64,000 nucleotides of DNA from Roseovarius bejariae (lineage in GTDB: Bacteria; Pseudomonadota; Alphaproteobacteria; Rhodobacterales; Rhodobacteraceae). The notes beneath the pieces are model-generated. The model ran no database searches and was not told the DNA's origin. It worked only from the letters and a program-made list of their open reading frames with translations. Of the stretch, positions 16,891-25,232 are shown one piece after another; the first letter of the stretch is position 1; each line of letters begins with the position of its first letter. Both the position numbers and the translations under genes were made by a program. The DNA lies in NCBI RefSeq assembly GCF_009669325.1, contig NZ_SZWE01000001.1:496402-560401 (forward strand), written 5' to 3'.

Positions 16891-17661
16891 TCAAAACGGC
16901 CTTGGCCGCGCACCCGCGCTTTGCGGCGGATTGGGCACCGACAGATAGGCCGCCTTGGGAATATCCACCAGGCCGCGCAGGCCCAAGGCCGCGCGGTCCG
17001 TTTCCTCCAAGGCGTCTATCGCCTGTTTCACCGCCGCCCGGATGGCCCCGGCGTCCTGTTGCCCGGCGGTGATCAGCGGCAGGCCCGGGCTTTCCCCGGT
17101 CCAGCACAGCACGCGCAGGCGGCCGGACAGCTCGCCATGATCCTGCATCAGGCGCCACGTCACCCCATCGAGGGCGGCGATGTCGGCCTGCCCCTCGGCC
17201 ACGGCCCGCGCCGACAGGCGGTGGCCATGGGTCTGCACCCGGTTCTCGAACCAGAATCCATGTTCGGCGCACAGCGCATAGGGCGCCGCATAGCCCGAGT
17301 GCGAGAAGCTCTGGTTATAGGCAAACGTCGCCTCGCGATACGCGGTCAGGTCGTCCCGAGGATCATCGGCGCGCACCACCACGGCGCTGCGGTAATGCCC
17401 CGGCGCGCAGCCATCCAGCCCATAATCCGGCGTCCCGACAAGTGCCACACGGTCATGCAGCCACAAGCGATAAGGCATGCCGCAGGTCTGGCTGAGCAGC
17501 AGGTCGGGGGCGGTCCAGACCTCGAACTCCCCCGCGTCCTGCGCCAACACCTCGGGGGCTTCGACCCCGCGTTCGGCCAAGGCCGCCCGGATCAGAGCCC
17601 AAAGCCGCGCGGTGGCCGCTTCGGTTTCGGGCCGGGCATACATCATGAGGTTGGCGATCAT
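16891..17661 (-). CDS. PhnD-like periplasmic-binding-protein-fold protein
   Basis: A 256-residue protein resembling the ligand-binding part of phosphate/phosphonate ABC binding proteins (PhnD family): DLLLSQTCGMPYRLWL, ADDPRDDLTAYREATFAYNQSFSHSGYAAP and ADIAALDGVTWRLM are characteristic segments. No signal peptide is visible at the chosen start, so location and transport role are doubtful. The start ATG overlaps the preceding ispZ stop by four bases, so it is translationally coupled. No permease or ATPase is nearby. A sensory or orphan binding role is possible. Confidence 0.7.
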   Translation of the reverse strand: MIANLMMYARPETEAATARLWALIRAALAERGVEAPEVLAQDAGEFEVWTAPDLLLSQTCGMPYRLWLHDRVALVGTPDYGLDGCAPGHYRSAVVVRADDPRDDLTAYREATFAYNQSFSHSGYAAPYALCAEHGFWFENRVQTHGHRLSARAVAEGQADIAALDGVTWRLMQDHGELSGRLRVLCWTGESPGLPLITAGQQDAGAIRAAVKQAIDALEETDRAALGLRGLVDIPKAAYLSVPNPPQSAGARPRPF

Positions 17662-18266
17662 TCCTCGCCCTCGTCGTCCTCGGTGCCATACTGCCGGAAC
17701 AGGGCGCCTTGCGTCATGAAGAACAGGAAAATCGCCGCCGTCAGGCCGAAGGTCTTGAAATAGACCCAAGTCTCCTCGCTCATGGTGCGCCAGACAAGCT
17801 CGTTCAGCACTGCAAGCCCAAGGAAGAAAAAGCAGATTCTCTTGGTCAGGATCAGCCAGCCTTCATCGCTCAGCGGCATGACCCCATCCATCAGCGATTG
17901 CATGTAGGATTTCCCCTGCATCAGGCCAAAGCCCAGAACCCCGCCGAACAGCAGGTAGATGATCGTCGGCTTCATCTTGAAAAACCGGGGGTCGTTGAAC
18001 CACACGCTCATCCCGCCAAAGACCACGATCAGAACCGCCGTGACCACCTGCATCTTCGACAGGTGCCCCGTAAGCCACCAAAGCGCGCCCATGGCCAGAA
18101 GGAAAACGGGAATGAACCCGGCGGTCACCACGATGAACCCGTCATAGTCCTGCCCGCCGATGGTAAAGACCTCATCCTTGAGCCACAGGTAAGCCACGAA
18201 GAAGGCCAGGATCGGGCCGAACTCCAGCGCCGGTTTGATCATCGGGTGTGTTTTCTGCTCGCTCAT
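17658..18266 (-). CDS. ispZ: YciB/IspZ-family septation membrane protein
   Basis: A 202-residue inner-membrane protein with five to six hydrophobic helices. Family features include KPALEFGPILAFF at the N terminus, NDPRFFKMKPTIIYLLFG in the middle and LNELVWRTMSEETWVYFK near the end. YciB proteins affect envelope integrity and septation. The ATG used has GAGGA six bases upstream; another ATG six codons earlier overlaps the upstream gene stop (ATGA) and could be the coupled start. It belongs to a minus-strand trio with the EamA transporter and the PhnD-like gene. Confidence 0.88.
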   Translation of the reverse strand: MSEQKTHPMIKPALEFGPILAFFVAYLWLKDEVFTIGGQDYDGFIVVTAGFIPVFLLAMGALWWLTGHLSKMQVVTAVLIVVFGGMSVWFNDPRFFKMKPTIIYLLFGGVLGFGLMQGKSYMQSLMDGVMPLSDEGWLILTKRICFFFLGLAVLNELVWRTMSEETWVYFKTFGLTAAIFLFFMTQGALFRQYGTEDDEGEE

Positions 18267-18280
18267 CGGGTCCTCGCCTG

Positions 18281-19183
18281 TCATCCGCCCATCTCAACTA
18301 TCACAGCGCCCGCCGCGATCAATGCCATCAATGCAATCCGTCGCGGCCCGACGGTTTCCTTCAGCACCAGCCAGCCGATCAGCGCCGCGAACACGGTCGA
18401 GGTTTCGCGCAAAACGGCGGCCTCGCCCACCTTGTCCAGCCGCGTGGCCAGCATCACCGCCCCGAAAGAGCCGAACGCCACCAACCCGCCAATCACCCCG
18501 CGCAAAATCAGCGGCGAAAGGGCGGGCGGCGTGGGCATGTTGCGCCACCGCGAACAGGCCACCACAGGCATGATCAGCCCGTCGACAAAGAAAAACCACG
18601 CCAAGAAGGTGAATGGGTCCGCCGCCGCGCGAATACCATAGGCGTCATAGGTGGTGTATAGCGCCACGAACAGCCCGGTCAGCACCGCCAGGCCAAGCGC
18701 GGCAGGCAGGGTTTCCCGGTCAATCGGATAGAACCGCAGGTTATAGGCCGCCAGCCCATAGATCCCGGCCAGAAGCACCCCGACACCCAGCCATTGCAGC
18801 GGCGTGAAGCTTTCTCCGAACAACAGGTACGCCCCGATCACCGTAAACAGCGGCCCGGTTCCCCGCACCACCGGGTAGACCACCGTATAGGCCCCGCGCG
18901 TATAGGCCATGGCCTGCAGTACCTTGTAGGCCAGATGGATCACGAAGACGCCCGCGAAGATCGGCCACATATGCGCCCCGGGCCATGGCACCACGAACAG
19001 CGCCAGCGGCGCCGCCATCAGCCCATAGGCCCCGTCGATTGCCCCACGCATCAGCCAAGGGTCGTACCGCCCCTTCTGCATCGCGCCAAAAGCCGCGTGC
19101 AAAAGCGCCGCCATAAGGGCCAAGGCCAAGGCAAGCCTGTGCCCCGCCTCAGTGCCTTCCAGCGAGATCAGCCAATCACTCAT
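18281..19183 (-). CDS. EamA/DMT-family transporter
   Basis: A 300-residue inner-membrane protein with about ten hydrophobic helices arranged as two EamA repeats; the first repeat ends with VVRGTGPLFTVIGAYLLFGE and the second with TSTVFAALIGWLVLKETVG. Such drug/metabolite transporters usually export amino acids, nucleotides or other small metabolites. The substrate is not predictable. First gene of the coupled trio; divergent from the mgtC-like gene. Confidence 0.85.
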   Translation of the reverse strand: MSDWLISLEGTEAGHRLALALALMAALLHAAFGAMQKGRYDPWLMRGAIDGAYGLMAAPLALFVVPWPGAHMWPIFAGVFVIHLAYKVLQAMAYTRGAYTVVYPVVRGTGPLFTVIGAYLLFGESFTPLQWLGVGVLLAGIYGLAAYNLRFYPIDRETLPAALGLAVLTGLFVALYTTYDAYGIRAAADPFTFLAWFFFVDGLIMPVVACSRWRNMPTPPALSPLILRGVIGGLVAFGSFGAVMLATRLDKVGEAAVLRETSTVFAALIGWLVLKETVGPRRIALMALIAAGAVIVEMGG

Positions 19184-19249
19184 CCCCTGCCCCTCGCGCT
19201 TTGCGGCCGAGGCGTGCTAGGCTTGCCCGAGCTAGACAAAGGCACCCCC

Positions 19250-19744
19250 ATGTACGACTACGCCTTCGACACCATCGCCAACGAGCTTTCGGGCACCTTT
19301 TCCGCCGTCTCGCCCCTGATCGCGGGCACCCGCCTGACCGCGGCCCTGGTTCTGGGCGCTTGCATCGGGGCCGAGCGCGAACACCGCCACAAACCGGCGG
19401 GCCTGCGCACCCACATGCTGGTCTCCATGGCCGCCTGCCTGTTCATTCTGATCAGTCAGCAACTGGCCGCCCTGCCTTTCGGGGCCGAAGATTCGCTGCG
19501 CGTCGACCCCCTGCGCCTGATCGAGGCGGTGACGGCGGGCGTGGCCTTTCTGGCGGCGGGGATCATCTTTACCTCGCGCGGTCAGGTTCACAACATCACC
19601 ACCGGGGCCTCCATGTGGTTGGCGGGCGCGATCGGGCTGGCCTGCGGGGCGGGCCAAATGCCGCTGGCCGCAATGGCCACGGCGATCGTGCTGGTGGTTC
19701 TTTATCTCGTGCGCCTGCTGGAGACATGGATGGGCACGCATTAG
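19250..19744 (+). CDS. MgtC/SapB-family membrane protein
   Basis: A 164-residue protein of MgtC/SapB type: four to five hydrophobic helices with the conserved GACIGAEREHRHKPAGLRTH motif and the VTAGVAFLAAGIIF helix. It lacks the long C-terminal cytoplasmic domain of Salmonella MgtC and so belongs to the short branch. Members relate to magnesium homeostasis or control of the F-type ATPase; the role here is unproven. It ends 11 bases from the convergent ftsY stop. Confidence 0.85.
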   Translation: MYDYAFDTIANELSGTFSAVSPLIAGTRLTAALVLGACIGAEREHRHKPAGLRTHMLVSMAACLFILISQQLAALPFGAEDSLRVDPLRLIEAVTAGVAFLAAGIIFTSRGQVHNITTGASMWLAGAIGLACGAGQMPLAAMATAIVLVVLYLVRLLETWMGTH

Positions 19745-19755
19745 GGCCCCCGCCC

Positions 19756-21114
19756 TCACGCCTCCAACCCGGTCAGGGCGGCGGCGAATTCCTCGGGGTC
19801 GAAGGGCGCCAGATCGTCAATCTGCTCGCCCACGCCAATCGCATGAATCGGCAGACCGAACTTGTCGGCCAAGGCCACCAGAACACCCCCCCGCGCGGTA
19901 CCGTCCAGCTTGGTCATCACCAGCCCCGAAACATCCGACAGCTTCTGGAAGGTTTCCACCTGTGACAAAGCGTTCTGCCCGGTGGTGGCATCCAGCACCA
20001 GAAGGGTGTTGTGCGGCGCGCTTTCGTCCTTCTTGCGGATGACGCGCACGATCTTGGCCAGTTCCTCCATCAGGTCCTGACGGTTCTGCAAACGGCCCGC
20101 AGTGTCGATCATCAACAGGTCCGCGCCCTCGGCCTGCGCTTTTTCCATGGCGTCATAGGCAAGGCTGGCAGGGTCCGACCCTTCGGGTGCGGTCAGAACC
20201 GGCACCCCGGCGCGGTCGCCCCAGACCTGAAGCTGCTCGACGGCGGCAGCCCGGAAGGTATCACCGGCGGCAATCACCACCGACTTGCCCGCCGCCTTGA
20301 ACTGGCTGGCCAGCTTGCCGATGGTCGTGGTTTTGCCCGACCCATTGACGCCCACCACCAGAACCACCTGCGGGGTCTTGGGATAGATCGGCATGGGCCG
20401 CGCCACGGGGTCCATGATGCGGGCGATTTCCTGCGCCAGAAGTTCCTTGATCTCCAGCGTCGACAGCTTCTTGCCCATGCGCCCCTCGGCCATGTTGGCA
20501 GTGACGCGCAGGGCGGTATCCACCCCCATGTCGGCGGTGATCAGCAACTCTTCGAGCTGCTCCAGCATATCGTCGTCCAAAACCCGGCGGGTGACGGTTT
20601 TCTTCCCCTCTCCGCGGCCCAGAAGACGGCCCAGAAAGCCGGGCTTTTGCGGGGCTTCGGCACGGGGTTCATTGGTTGGAATTTCAATTGGCGTGGGCGA
20701 CGGCGCGGGGTCGGGGCGCACCGGGGTTTCCTGCGGCATCTCACCGGGCATTTCCGGCGGGGCCGAAGGCGGCACTTCGCTGGGCGCGGGAGGAACCTCT
20801 TGCGGGGCGGGCTCGGGCGACGGCTCCGGCATGGGCACCGGCACAGGCTCGGGTTCCGGCTCAGGCTCCGGTTCAGGCTCAGGCTCCGGTTCTGGCGTTG
20901 GTTCCGGCTCGGGGGCCGGTTCGGGTTCGGGCTCCGGCTCGGGTTCGGGCTCAGGTTCAGGTTCCGGCGTCGGCTCAGGCTCCGGCGCGGGTGTCTCCTC
21001 GGGGGACTCGACAAGCTCCTCCTCGCCGCCCTCCTCGACAATCGCATCCAGACCATCCTCGATCTTGGACGAGGATTTGAACAACCGATCCTTGAGTTTC
21101 TTGAAAAACGCCAT
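19756..21114 (-). CDS. ftsY: Signal recognition particle receptor FtsY
   Basis: A 452-residue SRP-receptor GTPase that docks ribosome-SRP complexes at the inner membrane. The N terminus is a basic amphipathic helix ([14 protein letters not shown]) followed by an acidic domain of nearly pure Pro-Glu dipeptides (about residues 39-100) and more Pro-rich sequence to about 150. The NG domain starts near residue 165; the G motifs are [20 protein letters not shown] and [10 protein letters not shown]. The ATG used is supported by comparison with FtsY; an upstream in-frame start adds an unlikely 14 residues. Confidence 0.96.
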   Translation of the reverse strand: MAFFKKLKDRLFKSSSKIEDGLDAIVEEGGEEELVESPEETPAPEPEPTPEPEPEPEPEPEPEPEPAPEPEPTPEPEPEPEPEPEPEPEPVPVPMPEPSPEPAPQEVPPAPSEVPPSAPPEMPGEMPQETPVRPDPAPSPTPIEIPTNEPRAEAPQKPGFLGRLLGRGEGKKTVTRRVLDDDMLEQLEELLITADMGVDTALRVTANMAEGRMGKKLSTLEIKELLAQEIARIMDPVARPMPIYPKTPQVVLVVGVNGSGKTTTIGKLASQFKAAGKSVVIAAGDTFRAAAVEQLQVWGDRAGVPVLTAPEGSDPASLAYDAMEKAQAEGADLLMIDTAGRLQNRQDLMEELAKIVRVIRKKDESAPHNTLLVLDATTGQNALSQVETFQKLSDVSGLVMTKLDGTARGGVLVALADKFGLPIHAIGVGEQIDDLAPFDPEEFAAALTGLEA

Positions 21115-21207
21115 GCGTCCTCCGCTGGGTTGATGTGACTGCCGAAAACCGGTCAACCGCCTTCCGCTTTACTGCGGATCATGAGGATTTGAAAGGCTTG
21201 CCCCCTG

Positions 21208-21831
21208 TCAGCCGGTAAAGCCCCAAAGGATCAGCCCCTGCGCCGCAATATAAAGCGCCCAGAGCGCCACCGAAACCGCCCGCTGGCGCGGGTGATCGGG
21301 GGACATGCGGAACATCTGCACCGCAAGCAGGGTATCCGAGGCGATGAACAATCCCGCCCCCAAAGTCACGATCCCATAGCCCACAGGCAGCATCAGCGCC
21401 GTCAGACCCATGCCGGTGATCAGTACCACGTAGCCCCGCACCGGCCAGCGCAGCGCGCCGGTAAACGGGGCAAGCCAAACCTCGCTACTTGCCGCATAGA
21501 TAAGCAGCATCGCGGCGGGCACAAGCGGCACAGCCCCCTGCGCCAGTCCCGCAAAGACCCAGATATAGGCGATATGCGCGGCGGCAAACGCGACAAGGCC
21601 GGTCAGGAAGGCCGCTTCGCCCCGGCGCGACAGCGACAGATCGCCAAGCGCCGAGAGGGCCAGCCCCACCACCAAGGCAAGGGGCGCGACGGCGGCATAG
21701 GCCATCCCGGCCATGACCCCAAGGGGCAGCGTCTTGATCACGCTCCGCAGGGCCGAGGGCTCCCGGTGGCAAAACCACAGGCCATAGGCAAGGGCCGCAC
21801 CCCCCGCGAGTCCTGTCCAGAGCGCGGTCAC
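21208..21831 (-). CDS. YhhN-family (TMEM86-like) membrane protein
   Basis: A 207-residue protein with seven to eight hydrophobic helices and YhhN landmarks KTLPLGVMA, SALGDLSLSR and ASDTLLAVQMF. Animal homologues hydrolyse lysoplasmalogens; bacterial members are uncharacterised. The start is inferred to be GTG, overlapping the stop of the preceding diaphorase gene (GTGA); an ATG further upstream would overlap that gene by nearly 100 bases. Confidence 0.8.
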   Translation of the reverse strand: MTALWTGLAGGAALAYGLWFCHREPSALRSVIKTLPLGVMAGMAYAAVAPLALVVGLALSALGDLSLSRRGEAAFLTGLVAFAAAHIAYIWVFAGLAQGAVPLVPAAMLLIYAASSEVWLAPFTGALRWPVRGYVVLITGMGLTALMLPVGYGIVTLGAGLFIASDTLLAVQMFRMSPDHPRQRAVSVALWALYIAAQGLILWGFTG

Positions 21832-23513
21832 ACCTCGTCGGGGAAATGTTTCATGGTCAGGCGAATCGGGTTGGGCGCCGCCTGCCCCAAGCCACAGATC
21901 GAGGCATCCGCCATGGTCTGGCACAGCTCTTCCAGAAGGTCCTGATCCCAGGCATCGGCCTGCATGAGCTTGACCGCCTTTTCACAGCCCGCCCGGCACG
22001 GCGTACACTGGCCACAGCTTTCATCCTCGAAGAACCGCAGCATGTTCAGCGCGGCCTCCTTGGCACTGTCCTGATCCGACAGGACCACCACGGCGGCCGA
22101 ACCGATGAAGGAGCCATGCGGTTGCAGCGTATCGAAATCCAGCGGCACGTCGTTCAGCGTGGCAGGCAACAGCCCCGAGGACGGACCGCCCGGCTGATAG
22201 GCCTTGAAGGCATGGCCCTCCAGCATCCCGCCGGCGGCCTCGATGATATCGGTGATGGTCGACCCGGCGGGCAGAAGATGCACGCCCGGGTTTTTCACCC
22301 GCCCCGAGACCGAGTAGGAGCGAAGCCCCTTGCGCCCGTTCTTTTCGACGTCCGAGAGGATCTCCTTGCCCTCGCGCAACACGCGGGTCACCCAATAAAG
22401 CGTCTCGACGTTGTTCACCAAGGTCGGGCGGTTGAAAATGCCCACCTGCGCCACGAAGGGCGGGCGGTGGCGCGGCAAACCGCGCTTGCCCTCGATCGAC
22501 TCGATCATCGCGCTTTCTTCGCCGCAGATATAGGCCCCCGCGCCGCGGCGCAGTTCGATATAGCCCGGCGCGACGATCCCGGCCTCTTCCAGCGCGGCAA
22601 TCTCACGGCGCAGGATTTCCAGAACAGCGGGATATTCATCACGCATGTAGATAAAGCAGGTCTCGGCCTCGACGGCCCATGCGGCGATCAGCATTCCTTC
22701 AAGGAAAACATGGGGTTGCCGCTCAAGGTAAAAGCGATCTTTGAAGGTCCCCGGCTCGCCCTCGTCGCCATTCACGGCCAGGTAACGCGGCCCGGCCTCG
22801 GCCCGCACGAAGCCCCATTTGCGCCCCGAGGGGAAGCCAGCCCCGCCAAGCCCGCGCAGGCCCGCGTCCAGCAACTCCTGCTGCACGGTCTCGAAATCGC
22901 CGCCCTCGCGCAACTCGGCCAGCTTCTCGTAACCGCCACTTGAACGATAGTCGGCAAGCCCTTGATATTCCGGGATTTCCGCATGAGTATCATTCGCCGC
23001 AATCGCCGCCTGCACCTTCTCGGGCGTGGCGTGGTCGATATGCTTGTGGCCAAGTTCCAGCACCGGCGCGGTATCGCAGCGCCCCATGCAGGGCGCACGC
23101 AAAACGCGCACTTCGGACGGGTCCAACCCCTCCTCAAGCGCCGCCTGCAATTGCTGTGCGCCCGCCAGTTCGCAGGCCAGCGAATCGCAGACCCGGATGG
23201 TCAGTGCGGGCGGCGGGGTTTCGCCCTCTTTCACCACGTCGAAATGGGCATAGAATGTCGCCACCTCGTAAACCTCGGCCTGCGCGATACGCAGTTCCTC
23301 TGCCAGAGCGCGCAAATGCGCCGCCGACAGGTGGCCGAACTTGTCCTGAACGAGGTGCAGGTATTCGATCAACAAATCACGCCGACGCGGCCCGTCGCCC
23401 AACAGCTCACGCACTTCATCCCACGCCTGATCCTCAAGCTGACGGCCCTTGGGCGTATGCCGCCCCTTGCCCTTGCCCGATTTCCATACGCCTTTGCGTT
23501 CATCCAGTGCCAT
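21828..23513 (-). CDS. Fused NuoE/NuoF-type diaphorase (FdsG-FdsB-like NAD-linked subunit)
   Basis: A 561-residue fusion. Residues up to about 190 are NuoE/FdsG-like with the 2Fe-2S cysteines in CDSLAC and CMGRC. The rest is NuoF/FdsB-like: NAD/FMN site GLGGAGFPSGRKW, AYICGEESAMIESIEG and 4Fe-4S motif [12 protein letters not shown]. It passes electrons between NAD and an iron-sulfur chain, most likely of a soluble NAD-dependent formate dehydrogenase or related molybdoenzyme. It is distinct from the complex I NuoE and NuoF found later in the window. No catalytic alpha subunit is adjacent; YhhN follows directly. The ATG is chosen where the conserved basic N terminus (DERKGVWKSGKGKGRH) begins. 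Confidence 0.85.
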   Translation of the reverse strand: MALDERKGVWKSGKGKGRHTPKGRQLEDQAWDEVRELLGDGPRRRDLLIEYLHLVQDKFGHLSAAHLRALAEELRIAQAEVYEVATFYAHFDVVKEGETPPPALTIRVCDSLACELAGAQQLQAALEEGLDPSEVRVLRAPCMGRCDTAPVLELGHKHIDHATPEKVQAAIAANDTHAEIPEYQGLADYRSSGGYEKLAELREGGDFETVQQELLDAGLRGLGGAGFPSGRKWGFVRAEAGPRYLAVNGDEGEPGTFKDRFYLERQPHVFLEGMLIAAWAVEAETCFIYMRDEYPAVLEILRREIAALEEAGIVAPGYIELRRGAGAYICGEESAMIESIEGKRGLPRHRPPFVAQVGIFNRPTLVNNVETLYWVTRVLREGKEILSDVEKNGRKGLRSYSVSGRVKNPGVHLLPAGSTITDIIEAAGGMLEGHAFKAYQPGGPSSGLLPATLNDVPLDFDTLQPHGSFIGSAAVVVLSDQDSAKEAALNMLRFFEDESCGQCTPCRAGCEKAVKLMQADAWDQDLLEELCQTMADASICGLGQAAPNPIRLTMKHFPDEV

Positions 23514-23692
23514 GCGTCGTCCCCTGATGATCTTTGCCCATGGGATAGTGCGCCGCCCCACGCCATGCGTGGCCAAAAGCGACATTGAGACAGCCGTAAG
23601 CGTTTCAGCCGCCGCAAAATTCCCCCTGTGCTGCCCCGGTAAGGCCGGATTTACCCTTTCAACTATACAACAATCCAAACCGGGATGACATC

Positions 23693-24901
23693 ATGGGCCT
23701 TTTCGCCGTCGCCACGCTAGCCCCCGTGGGCCTGATCGCCATGGCCGCCCTTTATGGCGGGCCTTGGGGCTGGGCCGCGCTTGGCTATATCACGGTTCTG
23801 GTCTTCATGATCGACAGGCTGACCGCACGCGAGGCGAAGAATGCCGACCCGGAGGCCGAATTTCCAGCCGCAGATCAATTGCTTGTCACCTTGGGGCTGG
23901 CACATTTCGCGCTTCTGGCCATGGCGCTCTGGGCGGTGGCCGGGCCCAGTGGGCTGGCCACGCTCGACCGTATCCTCGTGTTGCTGGCCTCCGCCCTTCT
24001 CTTCGGGCAAATCTCGCACCCCGTGGCGCATGAGCTGATCCACCGCCCGCCCCGCGCCCTGCGCTTGATGGGGCGATTGATCTATACCTCTCTCCTGATG
24101 GGCCATCACGCCAGCGCGCATATGCTGATTCACCACGCCCATGTCGGAAGCGACAAGGACCCCAACAGCCCACCCCGCGGCATGGGGTTCTGGCGCTTTG
24201 CGCCGCGCGCATGGTGGCAGTCCTTCATAGGCGCCTACAGGGTAGAAACGCGGCTCAGGCGCGGCAAGCTCACCCTGTCACACCCCTACGTCATCTACAC
24301 CGTCGGCGCGGTCGGCCTCATCTCGATTGCCGGGCTGTCGCTGGGCGCCGGGGGCATCGCCGCGCTCTGCGTCATGGCGATCCATGCACAGATCCAGATC
24401 CTGATGGCCGATTACGTCCAGCACTACGGCCTGCGCCGCGCGCGCATGCCCGATGGGCGGCTGGAACCTGTCGGCCCGCAACATTCGTGGAACGCGCCCG
24501 AGTGGTATTCCTCGGCCATGATGGTCAATGCGCCGCGCCATTCCGATCACCACGTCAGCCCGAACCGGCCCTTTCCCGCACTGCAACTGGATCAGGCGCG
24601 CATGCCGACACTGCCCCGTTCCCTGCCGGTCATGGCCTGTATCGCCACCATCCCGCCCCTCTGGCGGCGGATAATGGACCCGCTTTGCGAGGCGTGGCGC
24701 CCCGGCTGGCAAGTGGTGGAAAACACCCCCACGGCCCGCGATATCCCGCCCGCCGTGCTGGCCCGGGCGCGCACGGGTGGCGTGCTCCCCGGCTCTGTGC
24801 CAGACTGGCGGCATGACACACCGCGCCCTGACCCTCTGCCTGATGATGGCAAGCGCCCCGGCCATGGCCGCCGACCGGCCGATGACCGCGGCGGAGTTTG
24901 A
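23693..24901 (+). CDS. AlkB-family membrane hydroxylase (alkane 1-monooxygenase-like)
   Basis: A 402-residue integral membrane di-iron hydroxylase. The AlkB histidine boxes are present in order: HELIH, HHAHVG in the segment after HHASAH, and RHSDHH; the family segment DYVQHYGL is also seen. AlkB enzymes oxidise terminal methyl groups of alkanes using rubredoxin, but related enzymes act on other substrates, so the substrate is uncertain. The last 30 or so residues are Pro/Arg/Asp-rich, overlap the next gene by 89 bases and do not look like family sequence. No rubredoxin gene is adjacent. Confidence 0.85.
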   Translation: MGLFAVATLAPVGLIAMAALYGGPWGWAALGYITVLVFMIDRLTAREAKNADPEAEFPAADQLLVTLGLAHFALLAMALWAVAGPSGLATLDRILVLLASALLFGQISHPVAHELIHRPPRALRLMGRLIYTSLLMGHHASAHMLIHHAHVGSDKDPNSPPRGMGFWRFAPRAWWQSFIGAYRVETRLRRGKLTLSHPYVIYTVGAVGLISIAGLSLGAGGIAALCVMAIHAQIQILMADYVQHYGLRRARMPDGRLEPVGPQHSWNAPEWYSSAMMVNAPRHSDHHVSPNRPFPALQLDQARMPTLPRSLPVMACIATIPPLWRRIMDPLCEAWRPGWQVVENTPTARDIPPAVLARARTGGVLPGSVPDWRHDTPRPDPLPDDGKRPGHGRRPADDRGGV

Positions 24902-25217
24902 GGCCTACACCACCGGCAAGACCTTCTATTACGGCAACGGCGGCGCGCCTTACGGCGCCGAGGAATACCTCGAACACCGCCGCGTGCGCTGGTCGTTCCT
25001 TGATGGAGACTGCAAGGAGGGCCGCTGGTTCACCGATGAGACGGGCCTGATCTGTTTCACCTACGAAGACCGCCCCGAGCCGCAATGCTGGAGTTTTCTG
25101 GACAGCCCCGGCGGCCTGATCGCCCGGTATGAAAACGATCTTCAGGAAACCGAGCTTTACGAGGTCCGCAAAAGCGACGAACCACTGGACTGTCCGGGGC
25201 CGAAGGTCGGCGTCTAG
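24813..25217 (+). CDS. Small secreted protein of unknown function
   Basis: A 134-residue protein with a Sec signal peptide (hydrophobic residues 5-20, cleavage near APAMAA). The mature part starts RPMTAAEFEAYTTGKTFYY and contains FLDGDCKEGRWF, GLICFTYED and PQCWSF; the four mature cysteines could form two disulfides. The GKTFYYGNGG...YGAEEY pattern is typical of small periplasmic proteins in this group. Start chosen where the signal peptide begins, inside the 3' end of the AlkB gene. Confidence 0.75.
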   Translation: MTHRALTLCLMMASAPAMAADRPMTAAEFEAYTTGKTFYYGNGGAPYGAEEYLEHRRVRWSFLDGDCKEGRWFTDETGLICFTYEDRPEPQCWSFLDSPGGLIARYENDLQETELYEVRKSDEPLDCPGPKVGV

Positions 25218-25232
25218 GCAGTCAGGCGAGCC

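Noticed and set aside
20393..21133. Plus-strand frame with a Gly-Ser repeat tract
   Set aside because: The repeat is the complement of the Pro-Glu array in ftsY, whose GTPase motifs fix the true strand and frame.
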